Source: Akkermansia sp. (GTDB lineage: Bacteria > Verrucomicrobiota > Verrucomicrobiia > Verrucomicrobiales > Akkermansiaceae). Taken from it: a stretch of 46,385 nt of DNA. Positions 25,953 through 34,592 of this stretch are shown piece after piece. Position numbers and translations under genes: made by a program. Each line of letters begins with the position of its first letter. Position 1 is the first letter of the stretch. The notes beneath the pieces were generated by a model. That model worked only from the letters and a program-made list of their open reading frames with translations. It made no database searches and was not told where the DNA came from. The DNA lies in contig JAFQGF010000051.1 of assembly GCA_017415555.1 (NCBI GenBank), forward strand, positions 1-46,385. Reading direction: 5' to 3'.

Positions 25953-26943
25953 TGAAACGGTGTTGCAGCAGAACGTTAAAATAATTGCCGGCTCCGGGCA
26001 CAGCTATCAGGTGGGCTTCCTCCGGTATGCTCTCATCTGCCAGCGGTAGCAGGAAATCCCGCTGGCTCATATATTGCACCACATCGCCGGTGCATCCACG
26101 AGCCAGGCTCATGAGGTCGGTGAAGTTCACGTCACAGGTGATATCGCAGTGCCCGGCAAAGGGTGGCAGCTCATCGGCGCTCAGAAGGGTATGTGCCTTA
26201 TATCCGCGCAGGCTGCCTTGCGGGCGGCGGTAGTACAGCTTGTCGTTAGTCTGTCCGTAGTCAATGGTCAGCATGGTGCCGCAGTGCCAGTGTTTCTGCC
26301 ATTCGGCATACCAGGCAAAGTAACTCTCGTGCACCTCGATAATCTGTCCTTCCTGTGCCCATTTCTCAAATGCGGAAGAGGCCGGCAGTGGACTGCGAGC
26401 CGCCTGGCGTTCTATTTTGCCATCCACCAGAGCCAGCCCCAGTTCGAGCCATTCACCGCTCTGGTATACAAATTGGCGGGCAGGGAAGGCATCCGGCAGC
26501 TCGTTGCTGAAGATAAAGGCATTCCCATCGACCTTTTTAAGCGCTTTTTCCACGCTGCTGAGCACGGTGACGGAGTGTCCGGCGACTAAGCCCTGGAGGT
26601 TGCGCAGAGCCTGAGAACGGTCCACCATGATGTAACGGGAGAATATTCGTTCCCAGAGCGTCATGTTGCGGCAGACAGCCATAGCCAAATCGCCATTGCC
26701 GCCGCCGATTTCTATGAGCGGCAGGCGCCGGTGATGCATCTTGCAACTTTCTCTCCACTGCTGTACGATGCGGCGGGCCAGAAGGTCGCACATGGTGGCA
26801 GAGGTGGAAAAATCGCCCCGGAAACCGATGTTGGAAATATTCCGGCTGTAGTAACCGCTCGTTTCATCATAGAGAGCCAGTTCCATGAACTCTGCCATGG
26901 ATATCCAGCCTCCGCGAGCGAGAATATGGGGGGTAATGTCCAT
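25945..26943 (-). CDS. SAM-dependent methyltransferase, MidA/NDUFAF7 family
   Basis: 332 residues. FMELALYDETSGYYSR (19-34) is the hallmark N-terminal segment of the family, followed by GDFSTSAT and the SAM loop IEIGGGNGDLA. In mitochondria the homologue methylates an arginine of a complex I subunit and is needed for assembly. The bacterial substrate is not settled. Its neighbours make NAD (nadA, 6 bases upstream) and menaquinone (menE, overlapping), the two substrates of an NADH:quinone oxidoreductase. Confidence 0.85.
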   Translation of the reverse strand: MDITPHILARGGWISMAEFMELALYDETSGYYSRNISNIGFRGDFSTSATMCDLLARRIVQQWRESCKMHHRRLPLIEIGGGNGDLAMAVCRNMTLWERIFSRYIMVDRSQALRNLQGLVAGHSVTVLSSVEKALKKVDGNAFIFSNELPDAFPARQFVYQSGEWLELGLALVDGKIERQAARSPLPASSAFEKWAQEGQIIEVHESYFAWYAEWQKHWHCGTMLTIDYGQTNDKLYYRRPQGSLRGYKAHTLLSADELPPFAGHCDITCDVNFTDLMSLARGCTGDVVQYMSQRDFLLPLADESIPEEAHLIAVPGAGNYFNVLLQHRFNA

Positions 26944-26949
26944 GCAGGT

Positions 26950-27882
26950 TTACATGGAGAGCTCCAGCATACGCAACAGCGGCTTTTCGGCGCGCCGGCG
27001 CAGCTCTTCGGGTACACGCACCTCCGGCGACATGTTGCGAAGGCAGTCGCGAATTTTTGCCAGCGTATTGAGCTTCATGTACTCGCACTCGGCGCAGGAG
27101 CATTTTTCTGTGCCGACTCCGATGAACTCCTTGCCGGGCACCAACTTACGGAGACGGTGCAGGATGCCGCTTTCTGTAACAATGATGAAGCGTTCCGCCG
27201 CGCTCTCCCGGCAGTAGGGAATCATTTTCTCTGTGGAGCAGATGTGGTCTGCCAGCAGACGAATAGGTTCCTGACACTCCGGATGGCAGACGATGGGGGC
27301 ATCCGGGTGCAAGGCTTTTACTTCCAAAACTTTATCTCGTGTAAACTGTTCGTGTACATGGCAGGCGCCGTTCCAGAGCGTCATTTCGCGTCCCACCTTG
27401 CGAGCTGTCCAGGCACCCAGGTTCCGGTCGGGCACAAAAAGAATGGGGCGGTCTGTGGGGGCTGTCTCAATGATGCGCTGAGAGTTGCCGCTGGTAACGA
27501 TGACATCCGCCAGGGCTTTGACGCCGATGGAGCAGTTTACATAGGCAACGACATAGTAATTTTTGTCCTTATTTTCTTCCAGGAATGCAGCCAGCTCCTC
27601 TGCAGGGCAGCTTTGCTCCAGTGAGCAGGCTGCATTCAAATCGGGCAGCAGTACGGTGCGCGTGGGATTGAGAATGCAGGCGGTCTCTGCCATGAAATGC
27701 ACGCCGCAGAATACGATGACATCGCACTCCGCTTCCTGAGCCTTGCGTGCCAGTGCCAGCGAATCACCTACAAAGTCCGCTATATCCTGAATCTCGGGGC
27801 GCTGATAGCTGTGCGCCAGAATAACAGCATTACGCTCTTTTCTGAGCTGCTCTATTTCCTGAATCAAATCCGGATTTGACAT
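26950..27882 (-). CDS. nadA: quinolinate synthase
   Basis: 310 residues. The three Cys that hold the 4Fe-4S cluster are Cys86 (AACSLE), Cys203 (HPECQEP) and a Cys in CSCAEC (261-266, probably 263). The N-terminal HSYQRPE and DFVGDSL motifs bind substrate. It condenses iminoaspartate with dihydroxyacetone phosphate to quinolinate in NAD synthesis and is oxygen-sensitive. It is first in the unit nadA-midA-menE and has an ideal promoter that makes the mRNA leaderless. Confidence 0.95.
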   Translation of the reverse strand: MSNPDLIQEIEQLRKERNAVILAHSYQRPEIQDIADFVGDSLALARKAQEAECDVIVFCGVHFMAETACILNPTRTVLLPDLNAACSLEQSCPAEELAAFLEENKDKNYYVVAYVNCSIGVKALADVIVTSGNSQRIIETAPTDRPILFVPDRNLGAWTARKVGREMTLWNGACHVHEQFTRDKVLEVKALHPDAPIVCHPECQEPIRLLADHICSTEKMIPYCRESAAERFIIVTESGILHRLRKLVPGKEFIGVGTEKCSCAECEYMKLNTLAKIRDCLRNMSPEVRVPEELRRRAEKPLLRMLELSM

Positions 27883-27888
27883 GCGCAG

Positions 27889-27917
27889 AGACTACCACTC
27901 GACCTCCGTTTTGTCAA
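27889..27917 (-). promoter_or_regulatory. promoter of nadA unit
   Basis: -35 TTGACA (27917-27912), 17-bp spacer, -10 TAGTCT (27894-27889). Six bases separate the -10 from the ATG, so the A of ATG should be +1. Confidence 0.8.
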
Positions 27918-27924
27918 GGCGAAA

Positions 27925-28878
27925 TTAGGCTTTCATCCCGAGTTTTGAACGGAAATAGTCTATTGTTCTCTCCAGCCCGTTATCCAGATTTATCTTCGGA
28001 GCCCACCCCAGCTTCTCATGCGCCAGAGTAATTTCCGGACGCCGCTGGGTCGGATCGTCAGCGGGCAGGGGGCGGTGTACCAGTGTGCTGCCGGTGGAGA
28101 TTTTGCTAAGTACCATGTCTGCCAGCTGACGGATGGTGAATTCTCCCGGATTGCCGATATTGACGGGGCCGATGAAGCCTTTTTCATTTTCCATCATGCG
28201 CACCATACCTTCAATGAGGTCATCAATGTACTGGAAGGAGCGTGTCTGCTGCCCCTCGCCATAGATTGTGATATTCTCCCCGCGCAGTGCCTGGCAGATA
28301 AAGTTGGACACGACCCGCCCGTCTTCCGGGTTCATATACGGGCCGTAGGTGTTGAAGATGCGGATGACTCGAATATCTACCCCCTCGTGTCGGTGATAAT
28401 CGAAGAAGAGGCTTTCTGCGCAGCGCTTACCCTCATCATAGCAGGCGCGGATGCCGATGGGGTTTACGTTTCCGCGATACCCCTCCGGCTGGGGATGCAC
28501 CTGCGGCTCGCCGTATACCTCTGAGGTGGACGTCTGGAGAATGCGGGCACCCTTGCGTTTAGCCAGCTCCAGCATGTTGATGGCACCCAGCACGCAGGTG
28601 CGGGTGGTGAAGATAGAATGTTTGCCCTGATAGTGCGGGGGAGATGCCGGGCAGGCCAGGTTGTAGATGCGCTCCAGCGGTTCCTCTGTGTCCCATGGCT
28701 CGGTGACATCGTGCTCCACGAAGGTAAAATTGGGGTGGACAAGCAAGTCCTGCACATTGCCAAGCGAGCCGGTGTAGTTATTGTCCAGGCAGATGACGCG
28801 GTGCCCCTCCTGTATGAGGCGATGGCAGAGGTTTGCCCCGATGAATCCAGTCCCACCTGTGACGAGTATGTGTTTCAT
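27925..28878 (-). CDS. UDP-glucuronate decarboxylase (UDP-xylose synthase) type SDR
   Basis: 317 residues from ATG 28878; a longer frame would read back across its own promoter and beyond. The Rossmann motif GGTGFIG is at 8-14 and [10 protein letters not shown] at 75-84. The catalytic pair Tyr147 and Lys151 sits in RACYDEGKR, and FNTYGPYM and DGRVVSNFI follow. These are the specific signatures of UDP-glucuronate decarboxylase. It makes UDP-xylose, a donor for surface polysaccharides. The gene is monocistronic, with its own promoter and nadA downstream under another. Confidence 0.92.
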   Translation of the reverse strand: MKHILVTGGTGFIGANLCHRLIQEGHRVICLDNNYTGSLGNVQDLLVHPNFTFVEHDVTEPWDTEEPLERIYNLACPASPPHYQGKHSIFTTRTCVLGAINMLELAKRKGARILQTSTSEVYGEPQVHPQPEGYRGNVNPIGIRACYDEGKRCAESLFFDYHRHEGVDIRVIRIFNTYGPYMNPEDGRVVSNFICQALRGENITIYGEGQQTRSFQYIDDLIEGMVRMMENEKGFIGPVNIGNPGEFTIRQLADMVLSKISTGSTLVHRPLPADDPTQRRPEITLAHEKLGWAPKINLDNGLERTIDYFRSKLGMKA

Positions 28879-28887
28879 GCGCCGTGT

Positions 28888-28916
28888 ATTATAGAACAAA
28901 AATCCATCGCTGGCAA
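28888..28916 (-). promoter_or_regulatory. promoter of UDP-glucuronate decarboxylase gene
   Basis: -35 TTGCCA (28916-28911), 17-bp spacer, -10 TATAAT (28893-28888); ATG 9 bases after the -10. Confidence 0.75.
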
Positions 28917-28958
28917 GCAAAGTGTGGCGCGGTATGTTGAAAAAGTCAGACGTTGAGC

Positions 28959-28987
28959 TTGCAATCACGGGGGAAATGTGGTAGTCT
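28959..28987 (+). promoter_or_regulatory. promoter of terC-mrp unit
   Basis: -35 TTGCAA (28959-28964), 17-bp spacer, -10 TAGTCT (28982-28987); six bases to the ATG at 28994, so the mRNA should be leaderless. Confidence 0.75.
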
Positions 28988-28993
28988 CGGCGC

Positions 28994-29866
28994 ATGCCTA
29001 TTGCTGATTTACAGACTGCCTTGGATTTTGTGTCCCAGAATTGGAGTCTATTTCTGATGGATGCCGGAATGGTTATTGTGAGTCTTGTGCTTATCGAAGG
29101 CCTGTTGTCCGTGGACAATGCCTTGGGTATTGCAGCCATGGCGTCACATCTTCCCAAACACCAGCAGAAAGCCGCTTTGCGCTGGGGGCTGATAGGTGCT
29201 TATCTGTTCCGTGGTATTGCATTGGCTCTGGTTTCCTGGCTCATGCACAATGAATGGGTGAAATGGTTCGGTGCCATTTACTTGATATACCTTGCATGCG
29301 ACCACCTGCAGTACAAGAAAAACCTGGCGGCTCATGAGGATGCTGCCTCCGCTGCCGCCAAGACCGCCGGTAAGGGCTTCCTGGCTACGATATGCAGCAT
29401 CGAGCTGATGGATCTTTCCCTTTCCCTGGATAATGTGGTAGCCGCCGTGGGTGTGGTGGCCGGTTCTAAGGGAATTCCTGTAGAGCTGCACATCTGGGTG
29501 GTATGTTTGGGTGTGTTCATCGGTATCGCAGCACTGCGAATTGTGGCCGGATGGTGCATCGACATCATTGCCCGTCATCCCATTCTGGGGCATGTTGCCT
29601 TTGTGCTGGTGGGTTTTGTTGGCTTTGTGATGACGGTTTCTCTGGTGCTGGAGAGCGGCTGGGGAATCCACTGGCACATGTCCGTAGCTCCCAAGTTTGC
29701 AATTATTGTAGCCATTGTGGCGCTGAGTATCTGCTATGAGAAATATGCCGGGCTGCATACGGCACTGCGACCGCTGGTGTGTGCCTTCCGCTGGTCCTGC
29801 ACGGCCTTTGCTGTTACTGTTCACAGCATTATTACACCTTGGAAACTTTTCAAAAAGAAAGCATAA
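28994..29866 (+). CDS. TerC-family integral membrane protein
   Basis: 290 residues, seven or eight transmembrane helices. The two intramembrane acidic motifs of the family are present: EGLLSVDNA and [13 protein letters not shown]. TerC proteins have been linked to metal (manganese) export and tellurite resistance. No other ter genes are nearby, so a metal-homeostasis role is more likely than tellurite resistance. It precedes mrp by 15 bases. Confidence 0.88.
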   Translation: MPIADLQTALDFVSQNWSLFLMDAGMVIVSLVLIEGLLSVDNALGIAAMASHLPKHQQKAALRWGLIGAYLFRGIALALVSWLMHNEWVKWFGAIYLIYLACDHLQYKKNLAAHEDAASAAAKTAGKGFLATICSIELMDLSLSLDNVVAAVGVVAGSKGIPVELHIWVVCLGVFIGIAALRIVAGWCIDIIARHPILGHVAFVLVGFVGFVMTVSLVLESGWGIHWHMSVAPKFAIIVAIVALSICYEKYAGLHTALRPLVCAFRWSCTAFAVTVHSIITPWKLFKKKA

Positions 29867-29881
29867 CTGATTATTACCAAT

Positions 29882-30955
29882 ATGAGTCAACCCGAATTAT
29901 CTCCCGCACTTATCCGTGCTGCTCTCACTACGGTTAAGTACCCCGGTTTCAGCCGTGATATTGTTTCCTTTGGCCTTGTGAAGGATATCACCGTCTCTCC
30001 GGAGGGCGCTGTTGTCATTGAACTGTTGATTGAGAGTAAGAATGCAGATGTTCCTCGTTTCATTTACGAGAACGTAATGGCCACCGTGAAGGAGCTTCCC
30101 GGCGTGAAAAAGCTGGATGTGAATATCGAGCACCATGCTCCCAAGAGCAACAAGGTGGCCAATAACGATGACCCCGCAGACTGGAAGTCCAGTGTGCCCG
30201 GTGTGAAGCACGTTATCGCTGTTTCTTCCGGCAAGGGTGGTGTGGGTAAGAGCACGGTTTCTGCAAACCTGGCCGTAGCGCTGTCTCGATTGGGATATAA
30301 GACCGGCCTGCTGGATTTGGATATTTACGGCCCCTCCATGGCGCTGATGTTCGGCACCAAGGAACGCCCCGGCTGTTCGGAGAAGGAGCAGTTCCTGCCA
30401 GTGGAGGCTCACGGCGTCAAATTGCTTTCCATGGGGTTGATGATAGATGAAGCTTCCCCGGTGGCTGTGCGTGGCCCGCTTGCCACTCGATATGTGCAGC
30501 AATTCCTGCGCGACGTGGAGTGGGGCGGACTCGATTTCCTCATCCTCGATATGCCCCCGGGCACGGGCGATATCCAGCTGACTATCGTGCAGACCGTGGA
30601 TCTGGCCGGTGTGGTGGTGGTAACAACACCCCAGGAGGTGGCTCTCATCGATGCCCGCAAGGCCGTGGGCCTTTTCCAGCGTGTGGAGACTCCCATCCTC
30701 GGCATTATCGAGAATATGAGCTACTTTGTCTGCCCGAGCGATGGCCTTATCTACAACATCTTCGGTGAAGGTGGCGGCGAGCGCGAGGCTCAGAAGCTGG
30801 GCGTGCCGCTTCTGGGACGCATCCCGCTGGATATCGAGACTCGCTCCTGCGGCGATGAGGGCGCTCCCGTGGCTCTCAAGGACCCCGGTCAGAGTATGGT
30901 TTCCGCAGCATTCCAAGGCGTGGCTACCATGCTTGCCAGTGTGCTGGGAGAATAA
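29882..30955 (+). CDS. mrp: Mrp/ApbC-family P-loop ATPase (iron-sulfur carrier type)
   Basis: 357 residues. An N-terminal DUF59/MIP18-like domain (about 8-85) precedes the ATPase domain. The latter has the deviant Walker A SGKGGVGKST (116-125) and ILDMPPGTGD (221-230). Family members carry 4Fe-4S clusters on a C-x-x-C near the C-terminus. Here that site reads YFVCPSDG, so Cys284 is kept but the second Cys is Asp287. Cluster binding between subunits would then need other ligands or may be lost. A hairpin follows the stop. Confidence 0.9.
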   Translation: MSQPELSPALIRAALTTVKYPGFSRDIVSFGLVKDITVSPEGAVVIELLIESKNADVPRFIYENVMATVKELPGVKKLDVNIEHHAPKSNKVANNDDPADWKSSVPGVKHVIAVSSGKGGVGKSTVSANLAVALSRLGYKTGLLDLDIYGPSMALMFGTKERPGCSEKEQFLPVEAHGVKLLSMGLMIDEASPVAVRGPLATRYVQQFLRDVEWGGLDFLILDMPPGTGDIQLTIVQTVDLAGVVVVTTPQEVALIDARKAVGLFQRVETPILGIIENMSYFVCPSDGLIYNIFGEGGGEREAQKLGVPLLGRIPLDIETRSCGDEGAPVALKDPGQSMVSAAFQGVATMLASVLGE

Positions 30956-30980
30956 CGATTGAGGCGGATACATTCCGGAG

Positions 30981-31002
30981 GGAAAGCGCTTAGGCGCTTT
31001 CC
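30981..31002 (+). terminator. hairpin after mrp, possible terminator
   Basis: GGAAAGCGC/GCGCTTTCC 9-bp stem with a 4-base loop. No clear U run follows. Confidence 0.5.
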
Positions 31003-31032
31003 TTCGCATTTCGGAGCTCATTCTCTCTCTGC

Positions 31033-32019
31033 ATGTTCCAGGTTATCCTCAACTCATTTCTTTCGACCATCCCGGTTTTTGTCTTCTTCGCCATAGGATT
31101 CTGGCTGAGACATAAAAAAGTGGTGGAGCCGCAGCATGATGCTGTGATAACCCGGTTGGCCATGGATGTGGGCTATCCCTGTCTGATTTTCTACAACATC
31201 ATGAAGTACATGGTGTTGGAGGCAGATGCCCGTATTACGACACTGGCTTTCTCCGGTCAGGCGATAGCCTGTGGCTTTGTGGAAATGAGTATTGGCGTGC
31301 TGGTGGCCTGGCTGGTGGCTCGCATGCTTCGCCTGCGTATCGGCACAGGGCTGCGTACATTCACCCTTACGGCCGGTGTGCAGAATTATGCCTTTTTTGT
31401 GATTCCCATCGTGCACATGCTCTTCCACGCCCCGGGAGATCCCAGCATGGGGGTGCTGTTCATCCACAATATGGGCTGTGAGCTCTTTGTGTGGAGTGTG
31501 GGAGTTATTCTCATGTGCGGCGGCTTGGGCAATCTGAGCTTTGCCTCTCTCTTCCGGGGACCGCTGTTGGCTGTGTGTTTTTCCCTGCTGCTTGCCTGGA
31601 GTGGCTTCGGTCAGTATGTGACAGTGGCACCTGTAATGAAGACGACGGAGATGCTTGGTGCTATTGCCACACCCATCTGCCTCATCATTTTCGGCTGCTC
31701 CATGTACGACCTCGCCCGCAATTTCAGCTGGCAGCCGCGCCTGCTCAGTGCCGGCTTGCTGGCTCGCCTTGCTGTCACACCTGCCTTAATTCTCCTTGTA
31801 GCCTGGGCTCTGCCAGTCGATCCGCTCATTAAGCGCATTATGGTGATTCAGAGTGCGATTCCCAGTGCCGTGATACCGGTTATCATAGCCAAGCGTTTTG
31901 GTGGACGGCCTGAGGTCGGGACTCAGATAATGCTTTCCACCACCCTGTGTTCCTTCCTTACTCTTCCTGTGTGGCTGGCTTTGGGGAACATGTTTGTGGT
32001 GGAATTGCTGCCGAAATAA
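31033..32019 (+). CDS. AEC-family (auxin efflux carrier-like) transporter
   Basis: 328 residues, about ten transmembrane helices in two five-helix halves. GYPCLIFYNI in the first half and PSAVIPVIIAKRFGG in the second are at the crossover positions of the AEC family. Bacterial members export or import organic acids such as malate; the substrate is not readable here. No good promoter was found after the mrp hairpin, so it may be partly read through from terC-mrp. Confidence 0.85.
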   Translation: MFQVILNSFLSTIPVFVFFAIGFWLRHKKVVEPQHDAVITRLAMDVGYPCLIFYNIMKYMVLEADARITTLAFSGQAIACGFVEMSIGVLVAWLVARMLRLRIGTGLRTFTLTAGVQNYAFFVIPIVHMLFHAPGDPSMGVLFIHNMGCELFVWSVGVILMCGGLGNLSFASLFRGPLLAVCFSLLLAWSGFGQYVTVAPVMKTTEMLGAIATPICLIIFGCSMYDLARNFSWQPRLLSAGLLARLAVTPALILLVAWALPVDPLIKRIMVIQSAIPSAVIPVIIAKRFGGRPEVGTQIMLSTTLCSFLTLPVWLALGNMFVVELLPK

Positions 32020-32057
32020 GGATGTTCTTTTGTGACACAATTCCATTTTTTTTATGA

Positions 32058-32086
32058 TGGACAATGCGGGCAGAAGCCCGTATAAT
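32058..32086 (+). promoter_or_regulatory. promoter of dynamin-like GTPase gene
   Basis: -35 TGGACA (32058-32063), 17-bp spacer, -10 TATAAT (32081-32086); ATG at 32096 is 9 bases after the -10. It rules out starts upstream at 32054. Confidence 0.7.
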
Positions 32087-32095
32087 AAGCCCGCC

Positions 32096-33739
32096 ATGGT
32101 GAGTCGTAGTTTCAGAGCAGAAGAAAGCCGCGCGCGTTATTGGGCGCAGAAGGCGGTGGAGTTGTGCTCTGAGATTGATGATGAATCGCTTAATGAATTA
32201 ATTGTTCCTATTCAGAACGCGGAGCAAGCATTGAACCGCGACCGCCGTATTATGGTAATCGGCGGGCAGAAGTGCGGCAAGTCCTCATTGCTGGCGGCTG
32301 TGGCCGGGTGTCCTCTGGTAGCATCTGTTCCTCTTACCGGTGATTATGTATGCTGGCGTTATCGCGCTGCCGATGGCGACAGTACTGCATCCCGCTTTAT
32401 TGTTCAGGAGCAGCTGGACGGACTGGAGTTGGTGGACACAGCCGACTGCGCCGTGGAAAGTGTGGCAGAAACGATACGCCGCCTCATGAAGGGAGCGGAT
32501 GTGGTGATTGCTGTTGTGGATGCTCGTTCTGCCGAGGCTTCTCCTGTGTGGTCGGTATTGGCATCTCTGCCGGAGGAGCGACGTCCTGCCTGCCTGGTGG
32601 CACTCTCCTATGCCGATACGCTTAGTGCCGGGGAGGAGCAGTCTCTCAAGGAACGTCTGAAAGAGCACTCTCGTACTTATACCGGTACGCCGCTACCCTT
32701 GTACTCCGTGAGCCCGCATCGTGGGGCTTCAGCCATGGAGACCTTCCTTCTGCGTGTGCAGGAGGCACTCGACGGGCCTAATGGAGTGCGCGCGGCTATT
32801 CGTCATCTTGTGGAGTGTGGCAAGGAGCTAGTGCGCAGGCAGGGCTCTGTGCTGGTGGCCAGAGAGCATGCCGCTCGCACTAATAGCGGTTTCCTGGCCG
32901 GAATTGAGCAGGAAATCGATTCTTTCCTGGAGCGTCAGCGCTCAGGGGTCAGCCAGTGTGTGGAGGCCTACTCCGAAGCTGCCATGCAGGCTCTGCCCAC
33001 CACACTGCAGAAGCTTCGCCTGGCGCTGGGGTGGGTTTTCTCTCCTGTGACACTTCTGCGCATGGAGGGCTTTGGCGTGGGGACGGAAAAGTTCTACTAC
33101 CGCACGCTGAGGGATGAGATTCTGACTCGCCAGGAGGACAGTGATATGAGCTTTGTGCTTTCCTGCATGGGGCATTGGCAGAGTGTGCGCCCGCGCATGA
33201 AAAAGTCCCTGGAATGTGAAATCGGAGAGTTTCCGGCAGAAGAGCTCAGAAATGAACTGGAGGAGCTACGCATGCGCATGGGGCGTTCTCTCTATGCCCC
33301 CTTTACCGCACTTAAACTGCGCACGGCATACAGCAAGGTATTCCAGAGCAATGTGTGGTGGATGAGCCTCTGTTGTGCGTTGATATGCTTTTTGTTATTT
33401 GTGGCCGGTGTGCTGGGTGGCCTGGGGCTGGATTTTCTGGCACTGGGGGTATTGGCTCTGGCCGGTGGTGTGTGGGTTCTGGGTACCATCGCGCACCTGA
33501 TTATTGCACATACCATCTGCCGCGAGATTTCCTTGTTGTCCCTTACACTGCAGGAGGAGCTCAAACGCACTGTAGGTGAAGCTATTGAGAATCTGCTTGT
33601 CTGCCGTGTGGCTGCCTACCGTCGTCTCTACACTGCACCCCGGGAAAAGGTGGCGTACCAGGAGTCAACCCTCAAACCCCTTCAGCAGCAGCAGAAAGAT
33701 ATTAATATGCAGCTCAATGCCGCTGCCCCCAGGTTGTAA
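32096..33739 (+). CDS. dynamin-like/membrane-anchored GTPase with degenerate G motifs
   Basis: 547 residues. The G domain has an intact P-loop GGQKCGKSS (56-64) and a G2 Thr in VPLTGDY. The expected switch DxxG reads VDTADC and the expected NKxD reads SYAD, so both are altered. A long helical middle (about 250-415) follows. A hairpin of two transmembrane helices (about 420-475) and a helical tail rich in Gln come last. This order (G domain, helical stalk, membrane paddle, return helix) is that of bacterial dynamin-like proteins, which remodel or protect membranes. GTP binding is likely; hydrolysis is less certain. The gene is alone in its transcript. Confidence 0.75.
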   Translation: MVSRSFRAEESRARYWAQKAVELCSEIDDESLNELIVPIQNAEQALNRDRRIMVIGGQKCGKSSLLAAVAGCPLVASVPLTGDYVCWRYRAADGDSTASRFIVQEQLDGLELVDTADCAVESVAETIRRLMKGADVVIAVVDARSAEASPVWSVLASLPEERRPACLVALSYADTLSAGEEQSLKERLKEHSRTYTGTPLPLYSVSPHRGASAMETFLLRVQEALDGPNGVRAAIRHLVECGKELVRRQGSVLVAREHAARTNSGFLAGIEQEIDSFLERQRSGVSQCVEAYSEAAMQALPTTLQKLRLALGWVFSPVTLLRMEGFGVGTEKFYYRTLRDEILTRQEDSDMSFVLSCMGHWQSVRPRMKKSLECEIGEFPAEELRNELEELRMRMGRSLYAPFTALKLRTAYSKVFQSNVWWMSLCCALICFLLFVAGVLGGLGLDFLALGVLALAGGVWVLGTIAHLIIAHTICREISLLSLTLQEELKRTVGEAIENLLVCRVAAYRRLYTAPREKVAYQESTLKPLQQQQKDINMQLNAAAPRL

Positions 33740-33757
33740 AAGCTCCGTTGTGAAGCC

Positions 33758-33779
33758 GGAGGCGTCTGCTCCTCCTTTT
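33758..33779 (+). terminator. terminator after dynamin-like gene
   Basis: GGAGG/CCTCC stem (33758-33762 with 33771-33775), 8-base loop, then TTTTA. It overlaps the end of nrdG on the other strand. Confidence 0.5.
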
Positions 33780-34482
33780 ATCTGCCCCTGTCTTCCGGGA
33801 AATTGCGGTAGCCGATGGGCAGGGGGGAATGGTGGTCGAGCAGGCCGCGGTCGTAACGGCGGGTGGGGGGCTGCATGTTGCCGATGGTAGGCACCCCGGT
33901 AAAGAAATACTGCAGGTAGTAAGTGCCATTGTATCCCAGGGCGTGGGCTTCGCGTATCATCTGGAGAATGTCCGCTTCATCCAGCAAATCCGGATGCACT
34001 GTGGTGCGAATTTCGTAGGGAAGCCCGGAGGCTTGCAGCAGCCCCAGACTTTGGGAAAAACGATTGTAGAGAAACTCACCCCCCGGGATTTTCCAACTGC
34101 GGGTGGAGGGCATTTTGTTGTCCATGGCTACATAGTCGATGAGCTTATGCTCCAGAAGCTCTGCCACCACATGCGGATTGCTTCCGTTGGTATCAATTTT
34201 CACCAGGTAGCCCATGTCCTTGATTTTGCGGCACAAATCTGGCAGCCCCGGTTGCAGGGTGATTTCTCCACCGGAGAGTACTACAGCATCCAGAAAGCCC
34301 GCCCGCTCACGCAGAAACTCCATCTCATCCATCTGAGAATTGTTTTTCTCCGTCACCAACTCCGGGTTGTAGCAATAGGGGCAACGCAGGTTACACCCAC
34401 TGAACCACATGATGCAGGCTGCCTTTCGTGGATAATCCAGGAAGGTGAGCGGAGTAATGTCTACCGGATGGCGATGGGACAT
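33778..34482 (-). CDS. nrdG: anaerobic ribonucleotide reductase activating enzyme (radical SAM)
   Basis: 234 residues from the ATG at 34482; the longer frame starts at a TTG and adds nothing conserved. The radical SAM motif is CNLRCPYC with Cys30, 34 and 37, followed by LSGGE. It reductively cleaves S-adenosylmethionine to form the glycyl radical on the reductase. The chain is longer than the E. coli enzyme (about 154 residues) and resembles the NrdG type common in anaerobes. It lies beyond a hairpin downstream of the small glycyl-radical gene. Confidence 0.9.
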   Translation of the reverse strand: MSHRHPVDITPLTFLDYPRKAACIMWFSGCNLRCPYCYNPELVTEKNNSQMDEMEFLRERAGFLDAVVLSGGEITLQPGLPDLCRKIKDMGYLVKIDTNGSNPHVVAELLEHKLIDYVAMDNKMPSTRSWKIPGGEFLYNRFSQSLGLLQASGLPYEIRTTVHPDLLDEADILQMIREAHALGYNGTYYLQYFFTGVPTIGNMQPPTRRYDRGLLDHHSPLPIGYRNFPEDRGR

Positions 34483-34508
34483 GGACGGAATACTGCGGGG
34501 TAGCAAAA

Positions 34509-34560
34509 CCCTGCAACGGCTCAGAATAGAGCTGGCGCTGTATCTTATGCCGTTGCAGGG
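34509..34560 (-). terminator. terminator or attenuator between glycyl-radical gene and nrdG
   Basis: Perfect 12-bp stem CCCTGCAACGGC/GCCGTTGCAGGG with a 28-base loop. On the minus strand it is followed by TTTTGCT. Since nrdG has only a weak promoter-like sequence after it, partial read-through could set the ratio of activase to reductase. Confidence 0.6.
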
Positions 34561-34592
34561 CTGAGACTCTGCAATTAAATAAATTGAAGGTT

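Noticed and set aside
28994..29866. Tellurite resistance operon
   Set aside because: Only a TerC-family gene is present; no terA, terB, terD or terZ.
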